DNA from: Lysobacterales bacterium | Lineage (GTDB): Bacteria; Pseudomonadota; Gammaproteobacteria; Xanthomonadales; Rhodanobacteraceae | NCBI GenBank assembly: GCA_016721015.1 | Contig: JADKJL010000007.1 | Span: 143,517 to 207,516, forward strand | Length of the DNA stretch: 64,000 nt | Direction of reading: 5' to 3' | Part shown: in pieces, positions 53,801-62,396 of the stretch | How the letters are laid out: every line of letters starts with the position of its first letter | Position numbering within the stretch: position 1 is the stretch's first letter | Made by a program: the position numbers and the translations under genes | The notes under the pieces: generated by a model | Told to the model about the DNA's origin: nothing | The model's input: the letters and a program-made list of their open reading frames with translations, nothing else | The model's database searches: none

Positions 53801-54237
53801 AGAGGCGTTGTTTGAGGCAGTGCCGATGGGTCGAATCGAATTCCCGGCGCGGGTCGCTGACTCCGACCATAGGTGCGCGCCAGCCAATAGCTCACGTGAA
53901 ACAACTCGCGTACCGCTGCCACGGCGTCGCTGGCGGGAATTGGCCGCGCGCTATGCACCGCCCGATTGCCCAGAGTCACGATCAAGCGGGCCTTGGTAAA
54001 TACCGCCTCGCCCGCCGCCGTCTTGAAGCTCGGCTCGTGGATCAGCGCGCTGAGGTTGTCCTGATAGGGCAATTTGAGTGCAGGGTCGTGCTTGTACGAC
54101 CAAGCCACCGCCAGCTCCAGCGCGCGCCGCGCATAGAAGCAGGCAGCACGCGGATCGGGATACGCCAGCGCCTCGGCGCGCATCGCCGCCGAAGCCACCT
54201 GCGGCCACTCCCCGCTGAGAAATACAAATTGACTCAC
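50836..54237 (-). CDS. hsdR: Type I restriction enzyme R subunit
   Basis: 1,133 residues from GTG 54237, which overlaps the abiEii stop (GTGA); an open extension to 54351 is a shadow. Domains: N-terminal DUF4145-like helices, a coiled coil, the HsdR endonuclease domain (FVDYVLWGDDGKPLAVVEAKR, the PD-ExK core D...EAK), then SF2 helicase motifs MATGSGKT, IIIDEAHRS and LTATP, and an EcoEI-type C-terminus. It translocates DNA and cuts unmodified targets with HsdM and HsdS. Length typical of EcoEI/EcoR124-like enzymes. Confidence 0.93.
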   Translation of the reverse strand: MSQFVFLSGEWPQVASAAMRAEALAYPDPRAACFYARRALELAVAWSYKHDPALKLPYQDNLSALIHEPSFKTAAGEAVFTKARLIVTLGNRAVHSARPIPASDAVAAVRELFHVSYWLARTYGRSQRPAPGIRFDPSALPQTTPLPAQTAAQLQSLETQLRDRDEKLATLLADRSGLDSALQRARAEVAEARKAATAQPDTHDYSEAETRDTYIDLLLHEAGWTLDQPRDREFEVTGMPNNQGKGFVDYVLWGDDGKPLAVVEAKRTRRDSRVGQQQARLYANCLEQQFGQRPLIFYTNGYQHWLWDDTRYPPRQVQGFYTQSELALAIQRRDTRLPLAAAEIDTKIVERYYQTRAIRRIGEAFERDNERKSLLVMATGSGKTRTVIALVDVLMRCNWVKRALFLADRVALVNQASGQFKAFLPDAAAVNLVTEKDTEGRVYVSTYPTMMGLIDEREDGRKRFGPGYFDLIIIDEAHRSVYQKYRAIFEYFDALLVGLTATPRDEVSRDTYRLFDLESGVPTDAYSLEEAVRDGFLVPPEAVSVPLKYQREGIRYDQLSDEEKDQWDALDWSEEDDDPPDSVSAEAMNRWLFNKDTVDKVLAHLMTRGLKVAGGDRLGKTILFAKNQKHADFIAERFNANYPHYKGEFARVVTYKTEYAQSLIDDFSKKERAPHIAISVDMLDTGIDVPEVVNLVFFKPVRSKTKFWQMLGRGTRLCPDLFAPGEHKRFFYVFDYCQNLEFFSQDLPSTEGGLGESLGGRLFKRRLEFVAILDAALVAGTDEQPPPYGTPSLKELRQSVSGLLHSEVSAMNLDNFVVRPHRRLVEKFARSESWQSLNTEAIQELASDVAGLPSEIESDPEEARRFDLLLLNLQLALLRKEPEFVRMRDQVRTIASQLEEKSAIPMVREQLQLIHDIQDETWWQDATVSMLEVLRLRLRMLVRLIDKRERKILYTDFEDELGNEAVVELPGVFTDSDLTRFRLKARHFLRAHQDHLAIHKLRMNKALTAADLAELQRMLAESGVGSADELKRAEQEAHGLGLFVRMLVGMDREAAKQSLGEFLEGKALNASQIEFLNLIVNHLTEHGVMEAALLYESPFIDIAPRGPEGLFTATQVDELVAVLARIRATAIAA

Positions 54238-55097
54238 CTCGACAATCCCCTTGCCGTGTCCAACGGTTGCGTCAGTGCAGTCCGCAGTTCTGCAATAAGC
54301 TCCGCCAGCGCGGGTGCCTCCAGCCGATTCTTGCGCAAAAACGCCTGCCATTGCGCCAGCTTTGCGACATCGCTCGCAAACTCGTCATCCAGACCGGTCG
54401 GCCAATCCTCAGGCAACGCCGTTTCGCGGCGCAAGCAGGTGGCGTGAATGGCTTGCGCCAACACTACCGGATCGAACGCGGCTTGACTCAACAGCACCCA
54501 GACATCGAAATAGTCCTTCATGCGGCTGTTGCGCATGCCCAGCACGATCATCGCTTCAAGTTTTTCGGCCAGTACGGTTTCGCGGGGATAAACGCGCAAG
54601 CGCGGTGCGGGCGTGTCCGCCAGCAGGGTCGGATAGTCCATTTCCTGTGCGGCCGGGGTTACCGCATCGCCAAATCCCACGTCCAGTTGCACGCTGCAGC
54701 GAGCGGTACCCAGCCAGCCCAACAAGTTCGCGCGAAAGCCGTCATAGCGGGCCTGCTCACGGATCGGTGCCACGTGTACTGAGTCCGCGTCGAAACGCAT
54801 GCCGTCGTCACATGCCACGCGGCAGATTGCCTGTAGGCGTTCGCGCAACAGATCTGCATCGGCTACGCCGAAACCGAGAAAATCCGCGTCACGTGTTGGC
54901 CGATGCGGTTGGTCAAACCACAGCGAAAACAGCAATGCGCCTTTCAGAACGAAGCTGTCACGCTGATCCGATACTGAAAGACGATACAGCCAACGCTCCA
55001 ACGCGTAGCGAGTCAGTAGCAGGTTGTAATCTTCGCCGCGCTGCCGCGCATGCTGTAGAAGTCGGGCGCGTACCGAGTCGGCGCGCGGGTCGCTCAT
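54234..55097 (-). CDS. abiEii: AbiEii/AbiGii-type nucleotidyltransferase toxin
   Basis: 287 residues from ATG 55097, overlapping the antitoxin stop in ATGA. The nucleotidyltransferase signature is SFVLKGALLFSLWF followed by RPTRDADFLGFG. AbiEii toxins block growth, by tRNA modification in characterised relatives. Nested between hsdS and hsdR and overlapping both its partner and hsdR. Confidence 0.92.
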   Translation of the reverse strand: MSDPRADSVRARLLQHARQRGEDYNLLLTRYALERWLYRLSVSDQRDSFVLKGALLFSLWFDQPHRPTRDADFLGFGVADADLLRERLQAICRVACDDGMRFDADSVHVAPIREQARYDGFRANLLGWLGTARCSVQLDVGFGDAVTPAAQEMDYPTLLADTPAPRLRVYPRETVLAEKLEAMIVLGMRNSRMKDYFDVWVLLSQAAFDPVVLAQAIHATCLRRETALPEDWPTGLDDEFASDVAKLAQWQAFLRKNRLEAPALAELIAELRTALTQPLDTARGLSR

Positions 55098-55687
55098 GCC
55101 AGCGATTCCAGGTAAGGACGCATCACCGAGGCCACTCGGCACACCTTGGCCGCCGCCCAGATAGCATCCACCGTGGTGCGTCTTGCATGCACGGCTTCGC
55201 GCAGCGCTTCCAGCGCCACATCGAGTCCCACCTTGTTGCGGAACTTGAAGCAGTCGGCCACCGTCTTGGCGACATCGGTCACGCGCAGGGTGGCACCGTC
55301 GACGTGATGTTCGAGTACACCGAAGTCGAGTGAGGCCGGTGAAAAACGTTGTACCCGCAGCTTCGGATACGCCAGCCGTGGCGGATGATCCTTGTTGCCG
55401 ATTGCAATCCACACCTCGAACGGAGCTTGCGTGGTCAGCTCATGGAAGCGCAGCGCGGTCAGCAGGCAAAACACCACCTGCGGCGCGCGGCGCGCCACCT
55501 CCACCAGCGAGGCATGTTGATTCGGCGCGTAGTCCGGCAGCGCGTAAATGCCATGTCCCAGCCGCTGCAGTTCACCCGCCGCCAGCCAGCGTGACAGTTG
55601 TACCCGCGACACACCACGCGCGGTCAGCTCGCGGCTGCGGAGCGTGCCGGTGCGTACAAACAGGCGATGGATCGGTTTGGGCAGCAT
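55094..55687 (-). CDS. abiEi: AbiEi-type antitoxin
   Basis: 197 residues with an N-terminal winged-helix (LRSRELTARGVSRVQLSRWLAAGEL) and the AbiEi family text GHGIYALPDY and DVAKTVADCFKFRNK. It neutralises and probably autoregulates the AbiE pair. ATGA overlap with abiEii. Confidence 0.92.
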   Translation of the reverse strand: MLPKPIHRLFVRTGTLRSRELTARGVSRVQLSRWLAAGELQRLGHGIYALPDYAPNQHASLVEVARRAPQVVFCLLTALRFHELTTQAPFEVWIAIGNKDHPPRLAYPKLRVQRFSPASLDFGVLEHHVDGATLRVTDVAKTVADCFKFRNKVGLDVALEALREAVHARRTTVDAIWAAAKVCRVASVMRPYLESLA

Positions 55688-55875
55688 GCCGACAGTGTTC
55701 CATAGTTTCGGTAGTTATGGGAATGTACCGAAGATCCGGAACAGTCGGGCATGCCAAATTCTCCCGTAGGACACGGGGCCCAAATGGTTACCGTTTATTG
55801 CCTGTACAACGCAACACGAGTACCTTGAGCAGTGAATCTGAACCCCGGCTAGTCTGGTTAGTAGGATTCCACCGG

Positions 55876-55900
55876 GGCCCCGCAAGGGGCCTCTCTTTTT
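55876..55900 (+). terminator. Hairpin with T-run between hsdS and abiEi
   Basis: GGCCCC (55876-55881), GCAA loop, GGGGCC (55886-55891), then TCTCTTTTT on the plus strand. No plus-strand gene lies upstream, so it is likely an inherited piece of a former neighbour. Confidence 0.4.
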
Positions 55901-56033
55901 ACACCCGAACGATACCGCCGGTCCGAGGAGACGCCACCTTGCAGATGATCGGGTCGAGGCGATTGAAGGTGTTCTGACCCGCCTTGCTGCGCATGTAGTT
56001 GGATGGGGCAAGTTGCTGGTACAGCTATAGGGC
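55899..56033 (-). pseudogene. Short coding remnant between hsdS and abiEi
   Basis: About 41 codons reading LYQQLAPSNYMRSKAGQ and on to IVRV-stop (stop at 55899-55901), without a start. It looks like the tail of a lost gene and, with the hairpin after it, fills the 386-bp gap. The abiE promoter should also lie here. Family not recognised. Confidence 0.35.
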
Positions 56034-56073
56034 CCAAGATCGGCCGCCTGGATGACCACGATCCTGATTAACC

Positions 56074-57213
56074 TCAAACCTCAGCGAAGAGGGCGTCGAG
56101 TTCGGCGAGCGCGGCGCGTTGGGTGGTCTTGAGGGCTTCGATCGCCGCAATGCGAGTAGCGAAGATTTTCTGAAGAGCTAACGGAGGAAGGATGACCTTC
56201 AATTTTTTTAGCAAGCCCGCATTGAGAATACCCATCGTTCCGCCGTGAGCCTGCCGCCCCAAGGCCGCCTGCACCGATGACTGTGTGAGCAAATGGCTCA
56301 AGAACATAGAGCTGAGCAAGGTTTCGTCAGGGGTGATTTTCAGTAGTCGCGGATTGATGATGCCCGGCTCGATGCCCGCTGGTACGACCAAAACTTTCCC
56401 AAAGGAGCCAACAAGACTGACCAGCAAATCACCTTCCGCAACCGCGCACGACTTGAGTTGCTGATACTTCCTTTCGCCAATGTAGTAGTCCCCGATGTCA
56501 AATCTACCGGCGATAACCTGCTCTTGCCCATAAATACGGTATCCCTTGGCCGTGTAATCCTCTTTCTTCAGTGATGAGCCAAACGGCCCCGCCTTCACGC
56601 CATACTTGCCGAAGACAGCATCTGCGAGGTCCACGACGGATTCAAGTTGCGAGTATTCGCCACGGTCGCCGAACATATCGAGGAAAGTGGATTGGGTGAG
56701 GTTGTCGAGTTGGGCAAGCGTGGCGCGGCGCTTGGTGCGCAGCGCATCCACCCGATCCAGTACCTCCGCAATCCGCCGTTGCTCTGAAATAGAAGGCAAC
56801 GGGATCAAAATTTCTGAGGCACCTGCTTTAGTCAGCTTACCGCGAGTAGTTCCGGTGACGAATGGCGTTACGTCGTAGTTCTCAAGAACGCGACAAAGGT
56901 ATGCGATATCGACTTGAGATGTAACTCGCAATACATGCGCATGGTTGTTTACCCACGTCTTACCGGAAATGCGGTACGCAATCCCACGTTGTGGATCGCC
57001 GAAATGACCTCCATCCTCTGCTAGAAGGATCAACGGCTCGTCAAAAATGAAATCGTCTATCCATCCCTGCAGACCATTGGCACCGTAGTACGGAAATGGG
57101 CCCACCCGCCGATCCGACTCAGTAATCGGCCGGCGCCTACTGTCCAGAAACGTAACAACATCCGCCAATTTCTTACATGGAAAGGACCCTCTTACTGAGA
57201 TGCGAGAGATCAC
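56074..57213 (-). CDS. hsdS: Type I restriction enzyme specificity subunit
   Basis: 379 residues with two target-recognition domains (SRRRPITESDRRVGPFPYYGANG and KYGVKAGPFGSSLKKEDY) each followed by a conserved spacer helix (SEQRRIAEVLDRVDALR and a final KTTQRAALAELDALF). It sets the DNA sequence recognised. ATGA overlap with hsdM. AT-richer stretches in both recognition domains are normal for shuffled HsdS. Confidence 0.93.
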   Translation of the reverse strand: MISRISVRGSFPCKKLADVVTFLDSRRRPITESDRRVGPFPYYGANGLQGWIDDFIFDEPLILLAEDGGHFGDPQRGIAYRISGKTWVNNHAHVLRVTSQVDIAYLCRVLENYDVTPFVTGTTRGKLTKAGASEILIPLPSISEQRRIAEVLDRVDALRTKRRATLAQLDNLTQSTFLDMFGDRGEYSQLESVVDLADAVFGKYGVKAGPFGSSLKKEDYTAKGYRIYGQEQVIAGRFDIGDYYIGERKYQQLKSCAVAEGDLLVSLVGSFGKVLVVPAGIEPGIINPRLLKITPDETLLSSMFLSHLLTQSSVQAALGRQAHGGTMGILNAGLLKKLKVILPPLALQKIFATRIAAIEALKTTQRAALAELDALFAEV

Positions 57214-58793
57214 TTCAGCATTCCCTTCAACTCCCTCATTCCTTCCTCGATCTCAGCTTCCAGCTTCGCCAGCTCGCCTAGAATCTCCTGTGGAGCACGA
57301 TGCACCACGTCCTTGTGCACCACTTCCTTATATCGGTTGAGGCTGAGGTCATAACCCTGCGTTGCAATGTCGGCCTTGGGAACGCAGAAGCTTTGCGCAG
57401 TGCGAGGGCGCTTGAGCTCGTCGGCGCCACGTTGTGACCAGCGGGCGAGCACGTCGGGCAGGTTGTTTTTGACGTGGTCTTCCGGAGGCAAAGGCGCTGG
57501 ACCCCGGCCTTCGCCGGGGTGACGACAAAAAGCGGGTGTCGCGCCGAGCTTGTCGTCGCTGAGCAGCGGGTTGCGCTTGTCATCCAGACTCCAGCCGTCG
57601 GCCTGCATGTCGTAGAACCACACGTGGTCGGTACCGCCCACGTTGGTCTTGGCGAACAGCAGGATCGCGGTGGAGACGCCGGCATAGGGCTTGAATACAC
57701 CGCCGGGCAGCGAGATCACCGCGTCCAGCTTGTGTTCCTCCACCAGCCGTCGACGCAACTCCTTGTGCGCCTTGCTGGAGCCGAACAGCACGCCATCGGG
57801 CACGATCACCGCGGCTCTACCACCGGTTTTCAGCAGGCGCAGGAACAGCGCCAGGAACAGCAGCTCGGTCTTTTTGGTCTTGACGATGTCGAGCAGATCC
57901 TTGGCGGTGTTCTCATAGTCCAAGCTGCCCGCGAAGGGCGGGTTCGCGAGCACTAAGGTGTAGGCCTCCTCGTCAGCCGAATTCTCTTGCGCCAGCGAGT
58001 CGCGGTAGCGAATGTCGGGGTTTTCCACGCCGTGCAACAGCATGTTCATGCTACCGATGCGCAGCATGGTGTTGTCGAAATCGAAGCCATGGAAGGCGCG
58101 CTGGTGGAAGTGTTCACGCAGCTTGGCGTCGTGCAGCAGGTCGGGGTTCTGGTCACGCAGGTATTCGCCAGCGGCGACCAGAAACCCGCAAGTACCGCTG
58201 GCCGGGTCACAGATGATGTCATTCGGTTGCGGCGCGGTCATCGCCACCATCAACTGGATGATGTGTCGCGGGGTGCGGAACTGGCCGTTTTGTCCGGCGC
58301 TGGCGATCTTGCCGAGCATGTATTCGTACAGATCGCCCTTGGTGTCGCGATCCTCCATCGGCACCTGATCTAGCAGGTCCACCACCTTGGCCAACAGCGC
58401 CGGAGTGGGGATCGTGAAACGCGCATCCTTCATGTGATGCGCGTAGGTCGAGCCATCACCGCCCACCGTGCGCAGGAAAGGGAATACGTGCTCACTGACC
58501 ACGGCGTACATCTCGGCCGGCGCGGCGTTCTTGAAGCGCGACCATCGCAGTTCATCGTAAGTGCGTCCGCCACCCTTGCCGATACCGTCCTTGCCCTCGG
58601 GAAAGATGCGCCGCTCGATCGGCTTGCTCAGCCGGTTGGCCTTGTTCTCCGCAAGCAGCTGCAGATCATCCAGCCGGCGCAGGAACAGCAGGTAGGTGAT
58701 CTGCTCGATCACTTCCAGCGGGTTGGAAATACCTCCGGTCCAGAAGGCATTCCAGATGGCGTCAATCTTGCTGCGCAGTTCACCAGTGAGCAT
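57210..58793 (-). CDS. hsdM: Type I restriction enzyme M subunit (N6-adenine methylase)
   Basis: 527 residues. N-terminal helical HsdM_N domain, SAM-binding motif in DPASGTCGFLVAAGEYL and the catalytic NPPF at Asn284 (ANPPFAGS). It modifies adenine in the HsdS target. Residues about 423-433 (CRHPGEGRGPAP) are encoded by a palindromic repeat that seems to have been inserted in frame. First gene of the minus-strand hsdMS-abiE-hsdR operon. Confidence 0.94.
   Translation of the reverse strand: MLTGELRSKIDAIWNAFWTGGISNPLEVIEQITYLLFLRRLDDLQLLAENKANRLSKPIERRIFPEGKDGIGKGGGRTYDELRWSRFKNAAPAEMYAVVSEHVFPFLRTVGGDGSTYAHHMKDARFTIPTPALLAKVVDLLDQVPMEDRDTKGDLYEYMLGKIASAGQNGQFRTPRHIIQLMVAMTAPQPNDIICDPASGTCGFLVAAGEYLRDQNPDLLHDAKLREHFHQRAFHGFDFDNTMLRIGSMNMLLHGVENPDIRYRDSLAQENSADEEAYTLVLANPPFAGSLDYENTAKDLLDIVKTKKTELLFLALFLRLLKTGGRAAVIVPDGVLFGSSKAHKELRRRLVEEHKLDAVISLPGGVFKPYAGVSTAILLFAKTNVGGTDHVWFYDMQADGWSLDDKRNPLLSDDKLGATPAFCRHPGEGRGPAPLPPEDHVKNNLPDVLARWSQRGADELKRPRTAQSFCVPKADIATQGYDLSLNRYKEVVHKDVVHRAPQEILGELAKLEAEIEEGMRELKGMLK
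57496..57526. repeat. REP-like palindrome inside hsdM
   Basis: ACCCCGGC (57501-57508) and GCCGGGGT (57513-57520) with a CTTC loop, flanked by GCTGG and GACGA. This is the GGACCCCGGCCTTCGCCGG-type element normally found between genes in many proteobacteria. Confidence 0.8.
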
Positions 58794-59003
58794 GTTTGTC
58801 GGTCAATTGAGTTGTGAATGTGAGAGGTGTCGGCTTGGGAACAGCGACCTATTGGGAGTCCGCGCATCCAGAATCGAGATTGTGGGTGGCGCGCGACCAA
58901 GGTCAAGCGGGTTTGTGAGGATACGGGGTGTGGGCATCTTCGTGCGCGGTTTCATACGGTTGGCGCCACTTGTATCCATTCAGCGCTTTAGCGCGAGCGG
59001 GCA

Positions 59004-59397
59004 TCAGCTGCCGGATTTCACCAGCCCCAGCGCCAGCATTTTCCTCACGAGAGCCTCCGCCATCTCGTCTGTGCGTTCACCAGCAGAGTTGACTGGGCAG
59101 TTGCCAAGCGAATGGATGATCTCGCCCTGCCTGCGCGCTGCCACCTCGCCATAGCTGGTAAAGGTGGTCAGTACGCCCTCGTGCCCCAGGTTCTGGCTCC
59201 GTGCCTTGAACTGCTCCGGGGTCTGACAGGTTTTCTGGCCCAGCCTTACCAAGGTGTTGCGAAAGCTGTGCGGATGGAAATAGGGGCAAATCCAGCTGGA
59301 AGCGAACGCCTCTCGAAAGATCCTGCGAATGGCGGCGGCGTTGCTCCAGTGCTCGGTCGAGAGCCCTTTTTGACTGTTGTCACCGCCCAGGATTGAT
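59004..59397 (-). pseudogene. C-terminal remnant of a tyrosine-recombinase integrase
   Basis: The open frame runs from a TGA at about 59398 to 59004 without a proper start. It shows the catalytic end of a phage-type integrase: YFHPHSFRNTLVRLG, the second catalytic region LGHEGVLTTFTSYGEV with the Tyr, then a helical tail. The N-terminal two thirds are missing. It lies between hsdM and the hip locus and marks this as a mobile island. Confidence 0.85.
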
Positions 59398-59538
59398 CAG
59401 GAATGTACTTTTCGATGCAGATACATCGCAACGGGAGCGGCGATCTGATTCTGGAATGTCTAAGTTTCAGGTCGTTATCGACGTATCTGCCTTTGTTGGG
59501 CGATTTTTCCGGAATCCGACTTGTGTATCGATTCTATT

Positions 59539-59576
59539 ATGCCTAATATAACGGGCATTGAATGGATATAATGCCC
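59539..59576. promoter_or_regulatory. Probable HipB operator and promoter
   Basis: Three related half-sites, ATGCC (59539-59543), GGGCATT (59553-59559) and AATGCCC (59570-59576), form overlapping dyads around a TATAAT -10 (59567-59572). This is the layout of an autoregulated toxin-antitoxin promoter. Predicted start is near 59579. Confidence 0.65.
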
Positions 59577-59582
59577 AGTTAA

Positions 59583-59915
59583 ATGAGCACATTCATGATT
59601 CCCCTACAAGCCGCCGAACGAGTCGCTGAGCTGGGTCAGCGCATTCGCGTGGCGCGAATTCGACGCGGCTGGTCGGTCGTCGAGCTTGCCAGCAAGGCGG
59701 GCATCAACCGAAATACGCTCACGGCGCTGGAACTCGGAAAGCCAGGTACGGCGATCGGCGTCTTCTTCACGGTGCTGTGGGCACTTGGGCTGGACAAGTC
59801 CCTGGACGCCGTGGCGGATCCGGACGGTGATCTCCACGGCAAGGCGCTCGAAGCGTCGCGACGACCCACGCGGGCGGGCAAGGCTCGAAAGATGAGCGAC
59901 GACTATGACTTCTGA
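59583..59915 (+). CDS. hipB: HipB-like XRE antitoxin
   Basis: 110 residues (or 106 from ATG 59595) with an XRE helix-turn-helix (GQRIRVARIRRGWSVVELASKAGINRNTLTALE). If the TATAAT at 59567 is the -10, the message would be nearly leaderless for ATG 59583. It overlaps the hipA start by 11 bp. It should bind the operator upstream. Confidence 0.85.
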   Translation: MSTFMIPLQAAERVAELGQRIRVARIRRGWSVVELASKAGINRNTLTALELGKPGTAIGVFFTVLWALGLDKSLDAVADPDGDLHGKALEASRRPTRAGKARKMSDDYDF

Positions 59916-61168
59916 GCGCGAAGCCTATGTCTACGTTCAACTGCCCGGTAGCTTGGAAACGGTACCGGCAGCGCTACTCAGAGTGCAGACACTGCCCGAG
60001 GGCACGCAGGTAGGGCGGTTTCGCTACGGCGACCGTTACCTTCAGCGCGAAGAGGCGATTTCATCTCGATCCGTTCCAGCTACCTCTTGCCAAGGAAGTC
60101 TTCGAGTTCACCCAGCTCAAGGGGATTCCCGGTGCGGTGCGGGACGCTGGTCCCGACGCCTGGGGACGGCGGGTGATTGAGCACAAGCTCGAGCGCAGCG
60201 CGGCTGACCTCCAGGAAATCGACTATTTGCTCTATGGTCCGCGAGAAGGGGCGGGATACCTGAGCTTTGGGCTGAAGGCCAAACCGCCGGCGCCGAAGCG
60301 CCAGTACAACCGCACGCACCAGTTGGCCGATCTGATCGAGGCCACGCAGGCGATTCGAAGCGGGGTTCCCAGTGGCCGCCCACCTGCTCGAACAACTCGA
60401 TCCTGGCACCAGCATGGTGGCGCGCGGCCGAAGGCCACGATTGAAGATGCGCAATGTCTCTGGCTCGGAAAATTTCCAGCCAAAGATGACCGCTTCAACA
60501 TGCAGCGAATTGAATTCGCGACGCTCGACTTAGCCCGAGATGGCGTGAACGTCGCGAAGGCACGACTGCAACCGGTTGGCGAGAGCGACGTGCTGATGCT
60601 GCAGCGGTTCGATCGCGACCACACCGAGAACGGCTACCTGCGCATTGGTCTCGTCAGTGGCCTGACGGTGCTCGACTGCAGCGATAGCCCCCTGGACAGA
60701 GCGCGTTACATCTACCCATTGCTGGCCGATAACCTGCGCCGCTGGTCTGAAAGCCGCAAGCGGACTGCGCCGAACTCTTCAGGCGGATGGTCTTCAATGC
60801 AGCCGTGACCAACAACGATGATCATCCACGCAACCACGCGCTCTGCTTCGCCGACAGAAGGGATGGCGACTGTCACCCGCCTACGACCTCGTGCCCACAC
60901 CGATGGTCAGCCTGGAGAGACGCGACCTGGCGTTGACTGTCGGCGACTCGGTCGCACGGCCAGGCATCTACAACCTGCTCTCGCAGGCGGGGCATTTCGG
61001 TTTGTCGGAGGAAGAAGCGCGCGGGAAAATCGATCGGACTCGTCGAAGTCGTCCAACATTGGCGCGACAGCCTTCTTCGCCTGTGGCGTGTCGGCCAAGG
61101 ACATCGAGTACATCGCGTCGGCCATCCTGCCCGACTGCTTCTTCTTCGAAAGGCGCCCCGATGCTTGA
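59905..61168 (+). pseudogene. hipA: HipA-like kinase toxin, multiply frameshifted
   Basis: The HipA chain can be followed through at least four frame changes: MTSEREAYVYVQL (59905), then VFEFTQLKGIPGAVRDAGPD (about 60090), YNRTHQLADLIEATQAI, GGARPKATIEDAQ (about 60415), a stretch to 60760, then ELFRRMVFNAAVTNNDDHPRNHAL with the catalytic kinase motif (about 60770-60850) and a tail ending FFFERRPDA (61168). Intact HipA is about 430 residues and so is the sum of these pieces. Either decayed or poorly sequenced. Confidence 0.82.
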
Positions 61169-61466
61169 GTAGCGGTACTGCGGTGTTAAATGCAAAGTTC
61201 GGGTATTCCGATCGGGCAGTCATTGCGGCAGCGCTCAATCACCGCATACCGGTCATCGAATGCTTCGCGAAGTACGCTGGCGCGTCACTTAAAAAAGGTC
61301 ACATCCCTTTTCAATCGCGTCCGTTCGCGCTTGATCCAGGCAACTGTTGCCCGCGGAGTTCCGCCACCGAGGAACGCTTTGGTTCCCATTCCCCAAGAGT
61401 TGGAACCTCCAAACCCGGAACAGTTCACCTCTCAGTCGCTGATAGCCCTACAAGCGACTCATGCCT
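61169..61466. other. Decayed intergenic region
   Basis: About 300 bp with no gene. One stretch (about 61370-61430) reads PIPQELEPPNPEQF, similar to PFPQELNSTKPERF at about 62580-62640, suggesting two eroded copies of one sequence. Confidence 0.4.
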
Positions 61467-61670
61467 TCATCGCGGATGTTCGTAGCCCTCATCTAGCGCA
61501 GCTTGATCCGTCGGGAAGTGGTCGTCCCATACCGTTGAGTTGTTGGATGTATCAACGGCTTCAAGCGTCCAACCCGTATCGGGGCCGCGATAAACTCGAG
61601 GCTTACCACGGGCCTTGTCGGTATTGGAGCGACTGAGTGGCGACAGTGTACGTTCGTATTCGGGATCCAT
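61467..61670 (-). CDS. Small hypothetical protein
   Basis: 67 residues with the text GWTLEAVDTSNNSTVWDDHFPTDQAALDEG, similar to small conserved hypothetical proteins of this length range. The end (GYEHPR) and start look irregular, so it may be a fragment. No function known. Confidence 0.45.
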   Translation of the reverse strand: MDPEYERTLSPLSRSNTDKARGKPRVYRGPDTGWTLEAVDTSNNSTVWDDHFPTDQAALDEGYEHPR

Positions 61671-61671
61671 T

Positions 61672-62090
61672 TTACCTCCAGCATCGAAAGTTGTGGTTTC
61701 TTCCTCTCTGACACCGGAGCAAATCCCCGAGCCGTTTGCACCCCATCAGATGGGACACGTAGTGCGAGCCAAGACTAGATGTACAGAAAGATTCGCAAGC
61801 CGATCGCAGATCCTTCTTTAGTTTTTCCGGAAAATTCCTCATTACTTGCTTGAGGCCGTGGTGCGTGCCGTGTACCAGCGCGAGAATCCACACGATGTTT
61901 TGCTCAGGCACGATCTCGTACACAAGACGATAGCTCTTGCACGATAAACTCGCGAGTCCCAACAATTCTTCCGACAGTCCGAGCTTCGGGAAGTCACTAA
62001 GTCGCGGCGGCATCACTGAACAGGTGATTCGATCCGAACTGCCGCCAATGGGTTGTCAGTAACAATGGTTTCCAAATGCGGTCGCGGTCT
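61672..62090 (-). pseudogene. ParE/RelE-family toxin, frameshifted
   Basis: The C-terminal half reads PRLSDFPKLGLSEELLGL and SCKSYRLVYEIVPEQNIVWILALVHG, the ParE/RelE beta-sheet core. The N-terminal part (DNPLAAVRIE) is in another frame about 20 bp upstream of the ATG at 62016. The tail beyond VHGTHH also departs from the family. Inactive as read. Confidence 0.7.
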
Positions 62091-62396
62091 TGCTCGGCTT
62101 CCAGCGTCCACAGAACTTCTCACCCTTGGCCCGACGCTTTGACGCGATGGGCTGCGAACTTCGCCTCAACCTCGTCGTTGCTCGTCCACGGTTCTCTCGC
62201 ATTGAGGTTCGGGCGACCTCGACTTTCTGTTGCAGAAATTCATCGTACTCGCGCAACTGACGCTGGCGTTGACGAACTCGCGCATCAGTTCCCGAATCCT
62301 TGTGATGCAGGGGCGATGCGCCGCTTCGGCTTCAGCCAGCGAACGCTCTCGCAATTCGGACTCCAGCTTCATTGTGAAAACGGATTCCTTTGACAT
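62056..62396 (-). pseudogene. Antitoxin of the ParE-like pair, frameshifted
   Basis: The start MSKESVFTMKLESELRERSLAEAEAAHRP and IRELMREFV are typical of the small antitoxins paired with ParE/RelE. The rest (REYDEFLQQKVEVARTSMRE) is in a second frame from about 62256. Lies directly upstream of the toxin remnant. Confidence 0.7.

Noticed and set aside
54238..54351. N-terminal extension of HsdR
   Set aside because: It overlaps abiEii and has no family resemblance; GTG 54237 gives the normal start and a GTGA overlap.
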